From Arcanobacterium_A hippocoleae_A (GTDB lineage Bacteria; Actinomycetota; Actinomycetes; Actinomycetales; Actinomycetaceae): 64,000 nt of DNA. Every line of letters starts with the position of its first letter. Positions within the stretch are counted from its first letter, which is position 1. Under the pieces are notes generated by a model that saw only the letters and a list, made by a program, of their open reading frames with translations, was not told where the DNA came from and searched no databases. Location of the stretch: the NCBI GenBank assembly GCA_040360365.1, contig CP136412.1; one strand, 5' to 3'. Shown one piece after another: positions 35,492 through 45,154 of the stretch. The position numbers and the translations under genes are program-made.

Positions 35492-37768
35492 TCACTTTCG
35501 CAACTTTTTCCGGGTAGCTGCGGAGAATACTGTTCCGGCAGCTACCGCACCGAAAGCTAAGAATCCAAGACCAAGAACATCGGATGAACCAGTCTTTGCC
35601 AGCTGCTTACTGCCTGATTTCGACGCAGCACCCGACTTGTTGCTATCCGGCTTCGGCATAGCGCCCGAATTACCGGTATTCGGCTTCGCCGCAGCACCTG
35701 CAGCCGTGCAATCTACCTTTACCGTAAGACCATTCGCCGCAGATACAACTGTGCCGAAATCGGTAGCAACTGTTACCGGAAGATTAACTACACCAGTCTG
35801 CCCGGTACAAACACCGTCGAGCTTGAAATCTGCAACGGCTTGGCCTGCACCGTCGGTGGTGATGATAGATTTTTCAGCCGAAGCATCCGGTTCAAGAAGC
35901 GAATTCTGCACTGGGAAACTTCGCTTTACATCTCCGACAGTTACATGCACATTCTTCGTAATTCCAGGGCCTTCTGAGAACGATAAACCGCGCATTGGAA
36001 TCGATAATGTATCTCCCGCATGCAGCGGATTTTCCGGCAGAGACAAACCGACTCCGCGCTTAAGATTCGCTGCAGCGAGCTTTGGTCCAGTCACTTTCTG
36101 CAGGTACGCGTTGAAAGCATCCCGGTCGAGCACCCCGAAAGTTGTGACTTTCAGTCCCGGATCAAAATAGCCGTCGCCGCCCTGGAGCACAAACGTCATT
36201 GAACCAACATTGTAGGTTTTGTTCATATCCATTGGCTTACCGTTGAGCATAATCGACGTGATTCGCTTGCCAGCCGGCTGAGCTGCGTCGTAAGTATAGG
36301 TGAGGTTCGACGAAGTTCCCATCCGGAGCATTGGACGTGAATTCTGCGAATTCAAACCAGTCTTCCACTGATTTTCAAGCGCTTGTTTGAATTGCGCACC
36401 AGTCACTGGCGCATAACCCATTTCATTCGAGAACGGCAGAGCCTGGAAAGTTTGCGCATAGGTGATTGTTCCGTTTTCCGGAATCAAATCCGTGCGCAGA
36501 CCGCCAGCGTTGATCACACCGATGTCAACTGGATTTGTTCCGTCAATCTTTACTTGATCCAAAATCGAATCAGCAACCAAATTCCCGAGTGTAGATTCAA
36601 TACCGCGGTTCGATCCGGCTTTCGGATCCTTATTTTCCGGTGCAAGATACACGCCGCGGCGCCATTCTGCTTTCACATTGGTAACGATTGGCTTCTTACC
36701 GGCTTCTTTCGACTTTTCCGCAGCTTGCTGCACCGAAACTGCAGCATCAGATTTAGTCAAGCAGTCTGGCCGGTCTTGCTTCACTTTCGCCACCACATCT
36801 TTTGCCGGAATCAGAATTGAATCGGCAGAAAGAATCTTCTTCTGCTTAGTATCGTAAGAAATTTGCACCAGACCTAAATTATCGGTATAGGAACCAGACG
36901 CAATACCAGCCAAAAGCGGATTATTTTGGTTATTCAGCTTCACTTTGGAATTTACAGCGTCAAATTCATATGGGACGTGAGTATCGCCGCCCATCAGCAC
37001 ATCTACTTCCGCAGGCATCTTTGCGAAATTGTTCTTCACATCGTCGTCAAGCATTGCAACCACAATGTCAGCTTTCTTTTCTGCTTTCAGTGCCTTTGCC
37101 TGCTTCGTGATTTCAGCAATCGGATCCGTAAACTTTAATCCCTTAGTAGCTTCCGGACTTAACTTATACGGCACATCTTGTGCAATTGCCCCGATGAATG
37201 CAACTTTCACTCCATTGAGATCTTCGATAATCATGTCTTTCAGGTATGGAGTATCTTTGCCGTTTTCCTGGTAATTTCCCATCCCTTTTACGTTCGCGCC
37301 GAGATAAGGGAACTTCACTTTTACAAAATCTGCAGGCTGCGAACCGTCAATCCGCGCCTTGAATACTTCCTGCCCCAAATCCAGTTCGTGATTTCCAATG
37401 GTTGAGGCGTCAACCGGTAAATAATTTAACGCAGCAATCGTCGGATTGTCTTTCTGCGCTCCGGACGTGAAAGGTGAAGCACCGATATTGTCGCCAAGGA
37501 GGGTAAAAGTAGCATTCGGATTATCGGCGCGTGCGTCTGCCAGGTAGCATCCGACTGCGGGAATACCAGCTTCCTTTACCGCACCTTTATTTTCCACTAA
37601 TTCAATATGCCCGTGAATATCAGTCAGTTTATATAAATCGATTTTCACCACTCCCGGCTGCGGCGGCGAGTCCGGAGTTTCCGGAGCAGCTTGCGATACT
37701 GCCGGGACAAGCACCAGCGACAGCGCGAAAATGCCGCCCGCTAACGGGCGCATAAATTTATTTTTCAT
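35492..37768 (-). CDS. Wall-anchored 5'-nucleotidase / 2',3'-cyclic phosphodiesterase family
   Basis: 758 residues when started at ATG 37768 behind GGAG; upstream codons of the open frame do not fit a signal peptide. The signal peptide is at 1-27 (ALSLVLVPAVSQAA). The metallophosphoesterase domain has DIHGHIE, GDNIGASPF, GNHELDLG and GGDTHVPYE, which hold two metals. The nucleotidase C-terminal domain has NAGGLRTDL and QGGDGYFDPG. An Ig-like segment follows, then LAKTG (723-727), a hydrophobic stretch and RKKLRK. Such enzymes release nucleosides and phosphate from extracellular nucleotides, and in pathogens make immunosuppressive adenosine. LAXTG signals are typical of class E sortases. Confidence 0.9.
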   Translation of the reverse strand: MKNKFMRPLAGGIFALSLVLVPAVSQAAPETPDSPPQPGVVKIDLYKLTDIHGHIELVENKGAVKEAGIPAVGCYLADARADNPNATFTLLGDNIGASPFTSGAQKDNPTIAALNYLPVDASTIGNHELDLGQEVFKARIDGSQPADFVKVKFPYLGANVKGMGNYQENGKDTPYLKDMIIEDLNGVKVAFIGAIAQDVPYKLSPEATKGLKFTDPIAEITKQAKALKAEKKADIVVAMLDDDVKNNFAKMPAEVDVLMGGDTHVPYEFDAVNSKVKLNNQNNPLLAGIASGSYTDNLGLVQISYDTKQKKILSADSILIPAKDVVAKVKQDRPDCLTKSDAAVSVQQAAEKSKEAGKKPIVTNVKAEWRRGVYLAPENKDPKAGSNRGIESTLGNLVADSILDQVKIDGTNPVDIGVINAGGLRTDLIPENGTITYAQTFQALPFSNEMGYAPVTGAQFKQALENQWKTGLNSQNSRPMLRMGTSSNLTYTYDAAQPAGKRITSIMLNGKPMDMNKTYNVGSMTFVLQGGDGYFDPGLKVTTFGVLDRDAFNAYLQKVTGPKLAAANLKRGVGLSLPENPLHAGDTLSIPMRGLSFSEGPGITKNVHVTVGDVKRSFPVQNSLLEPDASAEKSIITTDGAGQAVADFKLDGVCTGQTGVVNLPVTVATDFGTVVSAANGLTVKVDCTAAGAAAKPNTGNSGAMPKPDSNKSGAASKSGSKQLAKTGSSDVLGLGFLAFGAVAAGTVFSAATRKKLRK

Positions 37769-37904
37769 ATTTTCTCCATCGAAATTAAAGAGAGCCGACA
37801 CACATAAACTATCAACGGCGCTGCCGAGAAACAAGTTTTTTCCTGAAATTTCAATCGGCATTAACTTATTTTTTACGAACTTAAATTGGAATTCATCCAA
37901 GTTG

Positions 37905-37943
37905 GAAAAATCTCTGCAGCACAGTAAGCCGCGGAGATTTTTC
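37905..37943 (-). terminator. Terminator after dctM
   Basis: GAAAAATCTCTGC (37905-37917) pairs with GCGGAGATTTTTC (37931-37943), 13 bp with one G-U; on the minus strand the 3' arm ends in TTTTT. Confidence 0.65.
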
Positions 37944-38061
37944 TCCCTGAACTCGGTAAAACATCGGTATCACAGCATTGCGGCATTGCGGAAATCAATG
38001 TTCTTGGCGCAATCACAGCATCACGGAAATCAATGCAATCTCCGCAGTTATTTTGACAACT

Positions 38062-39375
38062 CTAGATTAAGCCCGCAATCGTTGGGAGCCACAGTGAAAT
38101 CGCCGGAACAAACACCACAACGAAAAGCATGAGAATGATTCCGACTAAGAATTGCCAGAGCTTGCCTACGACCGGTTCAATTCGTAATCCTGCTACTTTT
38201 GCCCCGACGAAAAGTACATTCCCGACAGGCGGCGTGATTACCCCAACGGAAAGATTCATAACAATCATCGCGCCAAAATGCACTGGATGCACACCGAGTT
38301 CCGTAACGATTGGAAGAAAAATCGGAACAAAAATCAAAATCGCCGGAGTCGGATCCATGAACGTTCCGACAATGAGCATAATCAGCATAATGATAATTAA
38401 AATTCCCGTTTTTGAATCTGTAATTCCGAGCAGTCCGCTTGCAATCAAATCAGGAATCCGCGCGAAAGCCATCACCCAGGAAAGTCCGGATGATACTGCG
38501 ACAAGGAACATCACTACCGCCGTCGTTTTTGTAGCAGTTAAGAGAATTCCCGGCAAATCTGACAGTTTCAACGTCCGGTATGCGAAGCTGAGCACCAGAC
38601 AATACACCACGGCAATCGCAGAAGATTCAGTTGCAGTGAAGAAACCGCCCAAAATCCCGCCGATTACGATGATAATCATTAGCAGCGACGGAACAGCACG
38701 CCATAATGTCCGCAACACGACTTTTACCGGAGGCCGTTCACTTGCCTGGAGCACATTTTTCTTTTCATAGCGGTAATAGAGATAGATGGCGACAGCGAGA
38801 CAGGCGCATACCCAAAGTAAGCCCGGACCGACTCCTGCCATGAACAATGCCGAAATAGATGTGGAAGAAACCAGTGAGTAGACGATAAAAGTGTTCGACG
38901 GCGGAATCAACATCCCAGAAGGAGCGGAAGCGACGTTTACTGCTGCCGTGTACGGGCGCGAATATCCGTCTTTTACCATTCGCGGATTCATAATCGTCCC
39001 GATTGCCGATGCAGCTGCGACGGCGGCGCCCGATACGGCTCCGAACATCGCATTTGCAACGATATTCGTCTGCGCCATCGAAGCCGGAGTTCGGCCGACT
39101 AAAACTTTTGCCGCATCAATCAACCGGCTTGCAATTCCGCCTTGGTTCATTAGCACACCGGCAAGAATAAAGAATGGAATTGCAAGCAGCGTAAAAGAAT
39201 TCACACCAGTGAACATGCGCTGCGCAATTGACATTGCAGCAACATCCGGCGCCATCACTGCCATTGCAGCAAATACCGTCGGCAAACCGATTGCAATCGC
39301 AATCGGAACTGATGAGGCGATCAGCAAAATTATTCCAATTAAAAGAATTAAACCTGCGGCAGTGGTTGGAGTCAT
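38062..39375 (-). CDS. dctM: TRAP transporter large membrane subunit DctM
   Basis: 437 residues, about 12 membrane helices. It is the ion-coupled channel subunit of a tripartite periplasmic (here extracytoplasmic) transporter. MTPTTAAGLILLIGIILLIA starts it; family signatures include RMFTGVNSFTLLAIPFFILAG, SGAAVAAASAIGTIMNP and the C-terminal NLSVGVITPPVGNVLFVGAKV. Its start overlaps the dctQ stop by four bases (ATGA). The substrate is discussed under dctP. Confidence 0.93.
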   Translation of the reverse strand: MTPTTAAGLILLIGIILLIASSVPIAIAIGLPTVFAAMAVMAPDVAAMSIAQRMFTGVNSFTLLAIPFFILAGVLMNQGGIASRLIDAAKVLVGRTPASMAQTNIVANAMFGAVSGAAVAAASAIGTIMNPRMVKDGYSRPYTAAVNVASAPSGMLIPPSNTFIVYSLVSSTSISALFMAGVGPGLLWVCACLAVAIYLYYRYEKKNVLQASERPPVKVVLRTLWRAVPSLLMIIIVIGGILGGFFTATESSAIAVVYCLVLSFAYRTLKLSDLPGILLTATKTTAVVMFLVAVSSGLSWVMAFARIPDLIASGLLGITDSKTGILIIIMLIMLIVGTFMDPTPAILIFVPIFLPIVTELGVHPVHFGAMIVMNLSVGVITPPVGNVLFVGAKVAGLRIEPVVGKLWQFLVGIILMLFVVVFVPAISLWLPTIAGLI

Positions 39376-39907
39376 TGTCCTAATCCTTTCTGCTGATGCT
39401 GATGCTGAGCTGCTTCCGCTTCCGGTACGGGATAATTTGCTTCTTTTCCGGTACCAATCTCAATCAAGTGATAGATTGCGTATAGCGCAATTGCTGTTCC
39501 AGAAATCGGAATCACCAGATAAACCAAACCAATTGTAAGCGGCAGCGCCGTCAGGTTTTGCGACCAGGCATTAATTGCCGCATTTACACCGCCCCAAATA
39601 AAGACGACGGCTGCCAAAAGCAACGCAGCAAGGTGCGTCCAGAGGGCGAAAATACGTTCGTGACGTGCAGGGAATTTATGGGCAAGGAATTCAACAGCCA
39701 TATGCCCGCGTTCGCCGTAAACATACGCAAGACCGAGGAAAGAGAGCCAGACGAATAAAATTTTTGCCAGTTCTTCCGACCAGGTTACAGGCGAGTTCAA
39801 TATGAGACGGGAAAAACCTGCCACGTCGTAGTGAGAACTAACAGTGAAAACAGGATAATGCAAAGAACGCCCAGAAAACGATCTGTTGCGGCAAAAATTT
39901 TCTTCAT
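39372..39907 (-). CDS. dctQ: TRAP transporter small membrane subunit DctQ (frame-disrupted)
   Basis: A restored 178-residue four-helix protein. It starts at ATG 39907, overlapping the dctP stop (TAATG), as MKKIFAATDRFLGVLCIILF. The frame breaks at five A (39812-39816); one added base gives TTTWQVFSRLILNSPVTWSEE and continues to LAKILFVWLSFLGLAYVYGERGHMA, the DctQ signature. It forms the membrane complex with DctM. The coupled start/stop overlaps show dctP-dctQ-dctM is one operon. Confidence 0.85.
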
Positions 39908-40950
39908 TACTTCATCCTTTCCGTTGTGTCAGCACGCCGAATTTTCTCGTAGAGACTGCGCTGATAATCCGTTTGCAGGAATTCGTCAACAATCGGAGCT
40001 AATGCTGCAAAAAATGCCGCTGAATCGACTTCGTTAAACTTTGCACCGTTTTTCTCAGCAATTTTCTTTGATTCGGCAGTGTAGTCAATCCACAGTTTCG
40101 TGTGATAGTCCATCGAGCCGTACCATGCGGCATAGAAAAGCTCGCGGTCGGCTGCCGGCATCGCTTTCAGCAGGTCGTGACGCATAATCATGTAATCTAA
40201 ACCAACCAGATGATTTGTGAATGAATAGTAAGGGGCAACTTCCATGTGCCGAGCGGTATTAAAAGAAACTTCATTGTTCTCCGCCCCGTCAAGCACACCT
40301 GCCTGCAATGCCGAATAGACTTCGCCGTAGGACAGCGGAGTTGCCGCTCCGCCCATTAGCTCAATCATCCGAATATGCATATCTGATTCCTGCACACGAA
40401 TCTTTTTCCCTTTTAAATCCGCTGGAGTTTTCACCGGACCGTAGGTTGTGTAAATGTGGCGTGCTCCTTGCGTGTATCCGCCAAGCACAGTAATATTTTC
40501 GTTTTCTTCAATCGAAGCAAAAAGATCTCCCACAATTTTTGGATCTTTGAGCACTTTAATTTGCTGCTCCAGCGACGTAAATGTTGTTGGCATATTTAAG
40601 ACGCGAAAATCCTGATTCACATTTTCGAGCTGCGTGCCGGAAACAATCGCCATTTCAATGGCGCCCGATTTCACCATCTGGAGTACTTCTTGCTGCGATC
40701 CAAGCTGCTCATTCGGGAATACTTCAACCTTGTAGCGGCCATTAGTTTTTGCACTTATTTCTGCACCGAATTTTGCCAAGGCTTTGAATGACGGGTGTTT
40801 TTCAGTTTGGTTCAATGCAATCTTAAAATATGTAACGCTGCCCTCATCCCCAACACTATCTAACTTGATTCCGCCGAATCCGGCACAGCCAGACAAGGCG
40901 AGTGTTAGACCAGCAGCGAGTACGGCGATAATCCGCCAATGTTTTTTCAT
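39907..40950 (-). CDS. dctP: TRAP transporter solute-binding lipoprotein DctP
   Basis: 347 residues with lipobox LALSGC (Cys22), so it is membrane-tethered outside the cell. The DctP fold shows HPSFKALAKFGAEISAKTNG, FPNEQLGSQQEVLQ, then KKIRVQESDMHIRMIELMGG with the ligand-binding Arg, and YGEVYSALQAGVLDGAENN. The GAENN ending is common in binding proteins for sugar acids and other carboxylates rather than being diagnostic of sialic acid. It is the first gene of the TRAP operon. The exact substrate is open. Confidence 0.9.
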   Translation of the reverse strand: MKKHWRIIAVLAAGLTLALSGCAGFGGIKLDSVGDEGSVTYFKIALNQTEKHPSFKALAKFGAEISAKTNGRYKVEVFPNEQLGSQQEVLQMVKSGAIEMAIVSGTQLENVNQDFRVLNMPTTFTSLEQQIKVLKDPKIVGDLFASIEENENITVLGGYTQGARHIYTTYGPVKTPADLKGKKIRVQESDMHIRMIELMGGAATPLSYGEVYSALQAGVLDGAENNEVSFNTARHMEVAPYYSFTNHLVGLDYMIMRHDLLKAMPAADRELFYAAWYGSMDYHTKLWIDYTAESKKIAEKNGAKFNEVDSAAFFAALAPIVDEFLQTDYQRSLYEKIRRADTTERMK

Positions 40951-41688
40951 TGGTGCTCCTTATAGCAACCGTCTTAGTTGCAGTCATGTCTTGCAATTTT
41001 CTGCTCTTATATCACCGTCTTCATTGCCGCAATACAAGAAACTTCGCAAGTGTTATCGTATCAGTCATTGTCACTAATTAAACCGGATTTGCGGACTTAT
41101 TTTATAAATATGAATCGGTATTAATTCACCGCCGGATACAGCTGCTAAATTATTGCGAAGTTTGCAAACAGCTTCTGCAAAGACGGCAAACAGCTCTCCT
41201 TGCAAGTTCCAATGATGAATAGATGAATAACTTACAATCGCCGGCAGATTCAACTGATGCTGAGATAGGCGGCTTAGCAGATGGGCAGCGGATAAAACGT
41301 GTTATTTTTTTGGGGGGGTTGCTGTGTTGCTGCGCGGAAGCTACTCCGGACAATTACAGTTTCCCATTGCTGAGGTTTGGATCTTGTTCTGCCTTTCCAG
41401 TACTGCTTTTAAGTATAACTTTTACTATATCTTTTAAATACAGCTGATTGATTTTTTCGTCTTTCGGCGTAGTTTTTCAGTATTTATGCTGGTGAGAGCA
41501 GCAAAATTTTTCAAAACCTGCGGTGAGCAAAGTGCACAGACTGAAAGATTATCGGAATGTCCGCCAAGCTGCAAGCCGAAGTATTCAGCCCAATTGGAAA
41601 GAAACAGGTGAAACAAAAGTCTCCTGCACAGAAAACACTGTGCAGGAGACTTCAAAAACTAAAGCGAAAAACTAATCAGACCCACTAT
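40951..41688. other. Gene-poor spacer between TRAP operon and rpmG
   Basis: About 740 bp without a supportable gene. It contains adjacent runs of seven T and seven G (about 41305-41318), the TRAP promoter at its left end and the rpmG terminator at its right end. Confidence 0.5.
41618..41652 (-). terminator. Terminator of rpmG
   Basis: AAGTCTCCTGCACAG (41618-41632) and CTGTGCAGGAGACTT (41638-41652) form a perfect 15-bp stem with a 5-nt loop, followed on minus by TTTTGTTT. Confidence 0.85.
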
Positions 41689-41859
41689 TTATCGTGTTTC
41701 ACGATGATTAGTTGATTCGTTACAACGCGGGCAGAACTTCTTTAGTTCAAGACGATCTGGGTTGTTTCGACGGTTCTTCTTAGTAATATAGTTGCGCTCC
41801 TTGCAAACCTCGCATGCGAGGGTGATCTTGGGGCGAACGTCTGTTGACTTGCTAGCCAC
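41689..41859 (-). CDS. rpmG: 50S ribosomal protein L33
   Basis: 56 residues starting at GTG 41859 (MASKSTDVRPKITLACEVC), with GAGGAC upstream. Two zinc-knuckle pairs, CEVC and CPRC, make it the zinc-binding (C+) form of L33. RNYITKKNRRNNPDRLELKK is the family core. It lies directly downstream of tRNA-Met, Thr and Tyr genes on the same strand, probably in one transcript. Confidence 0.95.
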   Translation of the reverse strand: MASKSTDVRPKITLACEVCKERNYITKKNRRNNPDRLELKKFCPRCNESTNHRETR

Positions 41860-41911
41860 TGTTTTAGTCCTCACGTTCGGTTTGTGCGGGAAGCGGTATT
41901 GCTCCTCGTCG

Positions 41912-41985
41912 TAGCGGAGGCGGGGTTTGAACCCGCGACCTCACGATTATGAGTCGTGCGCTCTGACCAACTGAGCTACCCCGCC
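41912..41985 (-). tRNA. tRNA-Met (CAT), elongator
   Basis: 74-nt cloverleaf on the minus strand: GGCGGGG-TA-GCTC start, anticodon stem CACGA/TCGTG with loop CTCATAA (anticodon CAT), T-arm GCGGG-TTCAAAC-CCCGC. CCA is not encoded (CGA follows). The A-T-rich anticodon region and acceptor match elongator Met tRNAs of actinobacteria. Confidence 0.93.
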
Positions 41986-42026
41986 GCATCATTCTCTAAT
42001 TATAAACATAGCCAGAAAATGAATAG

Positions 42027-42099
42027 AGCCCCGAAAGGGAATCGAACCCTTGACCTTCTCCTTACCATGGAGACGCTCTGCCGACTGAGCTATCGGGGC
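42027..42099 (-). tRNA. tRNA-Thr (GGT)
   Basis: 73-nt cloverleaf: acceptor GCCCCGA/TCGGGGC, anticodon stem TCTCC/GGAGA with loop ATGGTAA (anticodon GGT), T-arm AAGGG-TTCGATT-CCCTT. CCA is not encoded. Confidence 0.95.
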
Positions 42100-42190
42100 A
42101 GCGTTGAAAACCTTACCAAACATTGCCGATAAAATTCCAACTGATTCGCAAACATCAGCGGTGAAACTAATCACCACTCCTTGCGATTTG

Positions 42191-42270
42191 TGGCGGGTGA
42201 GGGATTCGAACCCCGAACCCGAAGGAGATGATTTACAGTCACCTGCATTTGGCCGCTCTGCAAACCCGCC
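42191..42270 (-). tRNA. tRNA-Tyr (GTA)
   Basis: Class II tRNA of about 80 nt: acceptor GGCGGGT/ACCCGCC, anticodon stem GGTGA/TCATC with loop CTGTAAA (anticodon GTA), an extended variable arm, and T-loop TTCGAAT. It is the first gene of the Tyr-Thr-Met-rpmG cluster. Confidence 0.93.
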
Positions 42271-42490
42271 AGTTCGTAAATGAACTCCAAACGATTTTCA
42301 TTCACTCACGAGCATCCAGATTAGCACTTTCACCCCGGCTGTTGTCAAACTAAATACAACTATATGACACTATACACATCCGCACATTTGAGAGCAGTAC
42401 GCACACTCGGAAAATATAATCGATTCAATTAAAGCTGCAAATTGAACTGAAAACAGCCAGACACACTAATCGTTCCGAAGCAGCCGCCGC

Positions 42491-42527
42491 AAAAAACAGT
42501 GCCGAAGCAGCTATATCTCCGGCACTG
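42491..42527 (-). terminator. Terminator of the ferredoxin-NADP reductase gene
   Basis: CAGTGCCG (42497-42504) pairs with CGGCACTG (42520-42527), followed on minus by TTTTTT. Confidence 0.85.
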
Positions 42528-42586
42528 CGCAATTTTCATTCGCTGCAGGTGAATGCGCAAATACTAACCGCAAATCACCGCAAGCA

Positions 42587-43975
42587 TCAATAAAGCTTTC
42601 CGTCGTGCGGTTCTCCGCGCGAAATTGCCGTCATCGTTTCCCGCTCCACAACCTTGATTTTCTCACGGCCCTGCGCTGCACCAAGCGAGCGTTCGTAGGA
42701 TTCAAGCAATTCCCAACCATGCCAAGTGGTGTACCGCACTGCTCGTGATTCAAGCAGCTGGCGCATTGCCTCCCAGCCAATTTGTTCAGTGCCTGCATGC
42801 AGCAGATTTGCTTTATAGTCAGCTACCAGATTCGAAATCGTTTCCTGAGCATCAGATTTGGTTGATCCAATCAACCCGACCGGACCGCGCTTAATCCATC
42901 CTGTTGCATATAAACCATTCACAACTTCACCATCGCGCTGCGCAATCACACGTCCGCCAATATTCGGCACTACCCCTTTTCGTTCATCGAACGGTGCGCC
43001 CGGAATCGGTGAAGAGAAATATCCGATTGCACGATACACTGCCTGCACCGGATAATCACGATACTCGCCAGTGCCTTTTACTGTGCCGTCGCCCTGCAAT
43101 GCGGTGCGTTCCATCCGAATCGCTTCCACATGCTCAGACCCGAGAATTTCCACGGGCTGCTGGAGCAAATGCAGATGAATTCTCCGTGAAGCAGTCTTCG
43201 GCTCCTCCTGGTCGAGAAGATAGTCAGTCATAATGTTCACTACTTGCCGAGTCATCTTCGAGTTTTCGACGGCACTCTCCGACGCTTCATCGTAGTCATA
43301 ATCTTCTTCGTAAACGATAATATCCACATCCGGAACTTCGCCAAGCTCCCGCAATTCCATCGGCGTAAACTTAACTTGCGCCGGACCGCGCCGCCCGAAT
43401 ACATGCACATCCGTAACTGGAGATTTCCGCAATCCCTGTTCCACATTCTCCGGAATCTCTGTCACCATCAGGTCTTCCGGATGCTTTGCGAGAATTCGTG
43501 CCACATCAAGTGCAACATTCCCCACCCCAAGCACTGCAATCTCTTTCGCCTCCAGCGGCCAAGTCCGCGGCACATCCGGATGGCCGTCGTACCAGTAGAC
43601 AAAATCGGCAGCGCCGTAAACTTCCGGCAAATCCGCACCCTTGATATTAAAAGGGCGGTCACGGTCTGCGCCAGTGGCAATAATGACTGCATCATAGTGC
43701 TCATGCAATTGGGCGAAGCTGACATCTTTCCCGACTTCCACATTCCCAACAAGGCGGATATCGCCGCGCTGCAAGATATTGTACAGAGCCTTAATAATCT
43801 GCTTAATTCTTGGATGGTCCGGAGCTACGCCGTAACGCACCAGACCATAAGGAGCCGGAAGCTTTTCATAGAGATCAATCTGCACATCAATATCAGATTT
43901 CGCAAGAATATCCGACGCATAAATTCCAGCCGGACCTGCACCAATAACAGCAACTTGCAACGGGCGATTTGTCAA
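42587..43975 (-). CDS. fprA: Ferredoxin/flavodoxin-NADP+ reductase, FprA type
   Basis: About 462 residues, related to adrenodoxin reductase; transfers electrons between NADPH and ferredoxin via FAD. The FAD Rossmann motif VIGAGPAGIYASDIL is near the N-terminus, PAPYGLVRYGVAPDHPRIK follows, and the NADP motif is VLGVGNVALDVARIL. The C-terminal GWIKRGPVGLIGSTKSDAQET is a family signature. I start it at TTG 43975 (MTNRPLQVAVIG), which has GAAGG at good distance; the frame is open to 44008. It is monocistronic with its own terminator. Confidence 0.9.
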   Translation of the reverse strand: MTNRPLQVAVIGAGPAGIYASDILAKSDIDVQIDLYEKLPAPYGLVRYGVAPDHPRIKQIIKALYNILQRGDIRLVGNVEVGKDVSFAQLHEHYDAVIIATGADRDRPFNIKGADLPEVYGAADFVYWYDGHPDVPRTWPLEAKEIAVLGVGNVALDVARILAKHPEDLMVTEIPENVEQGLRKSPVTDVHVFGRRGPAQVKFTPMELRELGEVPDVDIIVYEEDYDYDEASESAVENSKMTRQVVNIMTDYLLDQEEPKTASRRIHLHLLQQPVEILGSEHVEAIRMERTALQGDGTVKGTGEYRDYPVQAVYRAIGYFSSPIPGAPFDERKGVVPNIGGRVIAQRDGEVVNGLYATGWIKRGPVGLIGSTKSDAQETISNLVADYKANLLHAGTEQIGWEAMRQLLESRAVRYTTWHGWELLESYERSLGAAQGREKIKVVERETMTAISRGEPHDGKLY

Positions 43976-44065
43976 CTTTTTACCTTCTTTTTCGTCTTTA
44001 CGCACCAATAGGCTTTTCTAATTCTCCCTATCTTACAAAAGGCACCGCACATAGGGATAGATAAA

Positions 44066-44113
44066 GCCGACGGCAGGTGATGAATTCGTCAAAAATCACT
44101 ACCTGCCGCCGGC
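44066..44113 (-). terminator. Hairpin downstream of hpf
   Basis: GCCG-A-CGGCAGGT (44066-44078) pairs with ACCTGCCG-C-CGGC (44101-44113), 12 pairs with one mismatch; on minus it is followed by TTTATC. Confidence 0.65.
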
Positions 44114-44184
44114 CGCAGAACTCAAACAGTTACAATCATGGAAACATCACAAATCCTGCGAGTATCTCAGTTTCCACCGCGTAT

Positions 44185-44864
44185 TTACTCCTCACCCGGA
44201 CCAAATTCACTGGTTTTTGCGTCAAGGCGGATTACGCCGTAAGTCCATCCATGCCGCCGGTATGCCGCACACGGCTGATTCGTTTCTGCATCAATGAAGA
44301 GATAGAACGGATGCCCGACAAGTTCCATTTCATAAAGCGCCTGATCAACAGGCATTGGCTTAGCTTCATAAAGCTTTTGCCGGACAATAACTGGAGAATC
44401 GCCAAGCTGAGTTTCTACTGTTTCTCCCGGCTTTGTCGGAACCTGCAGTGCTTCTTCCGCTGCCGCTTCCGATTCCTGATGCTGCACAGCCGAAAGCGAT
44501 TCGAAAAGTGCATCGAAATCCAGTTCCCCGCCGCCGTTATCTACTTTTCCGCCTTTGCGATGATGATCCTTGCGGCGTTCATTTGCACGCCGCAGCTGTT
44601 CAATCAGCTTTTCCGAAGCCAAATCCAACGCGCTAATCCGATCAGCAGATTTTGCTTCCGCACGGACAACCGGCCCTTTATCGCGTAGGGTGATTTCAAT
44701 CTTTTCCGAGAACTCAGCCTGCGCCGGATTCGGTTCGTGCGTAACCTCAACATCTACACGCTGTACTCGCGGAGCAAAAGCGCAATCTTTGCCAGCTTTT
44801 CCTCAACATGTTCGCGGAAACTCTCTGAAATCTCGGCATTCCGCCCTTTTACTACAAATTCCAC
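44185..44864 (-). CDS. hpf: Long ribosome hibernation promoting factor (frame-disrupted)
   Basis: A restored 226-residue long-form HPF that joins 70S ribosomes into inactive 100S dimers. It starts at GTG 44864 behind GGAGG (MEFVVKGRNAEISESFREH). The frame breaks at four A (44776-44779, plus); one added base gives KIALFAPRVQRVDVEVTHEPN. The N-terminal S30AE domain is joined by an acidic linker to the C-terminal dimerisation domain (KLYEAKPMPVDQALYEMELVGHPFYLF). It lies next to comF and the mtrAB-lpqB genes, the conserved actinobacterial neighbourhood. Confidence 0.88.
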
Positions 44865-45154
44865 GATGGCCTCCAAAATTTCGCTATGGATATTCAGTAA
44901 TCACAAGCAACTCACCGCACCGGCCGCGATGCCGGCTTCCTTTCCTGTTGTTTTATTTATTCCGGCGATTCATCTAACCAGATTCAGATTACGCCTTAAA
45001 CAACTGGTGAATTTCTTGTAATTAATATTTTAACACCAAAGTCTTTCCTGTGAGCCATGGCACGATTTTTTCCGCTCTTGGCGCACTTATTTTCACGACG
45101 GCGTATTATGTGCTGCAGATTATAATCTCCGGTTCAATATGCCGCTAAACGGCG

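Noticed and set aside
38129..39538. Two long plus-strand frames opposite dctM
   Set aside because: They mirror membrane-helix codons of dctM and show Ile/Thr/Pro-rich shadow composition.
43244..44011. Plus-strand 255-codon frame opposite fprA
   Set aside because: Antisense to a conserved enzyme, with no ribosome site and no domain resemblance.
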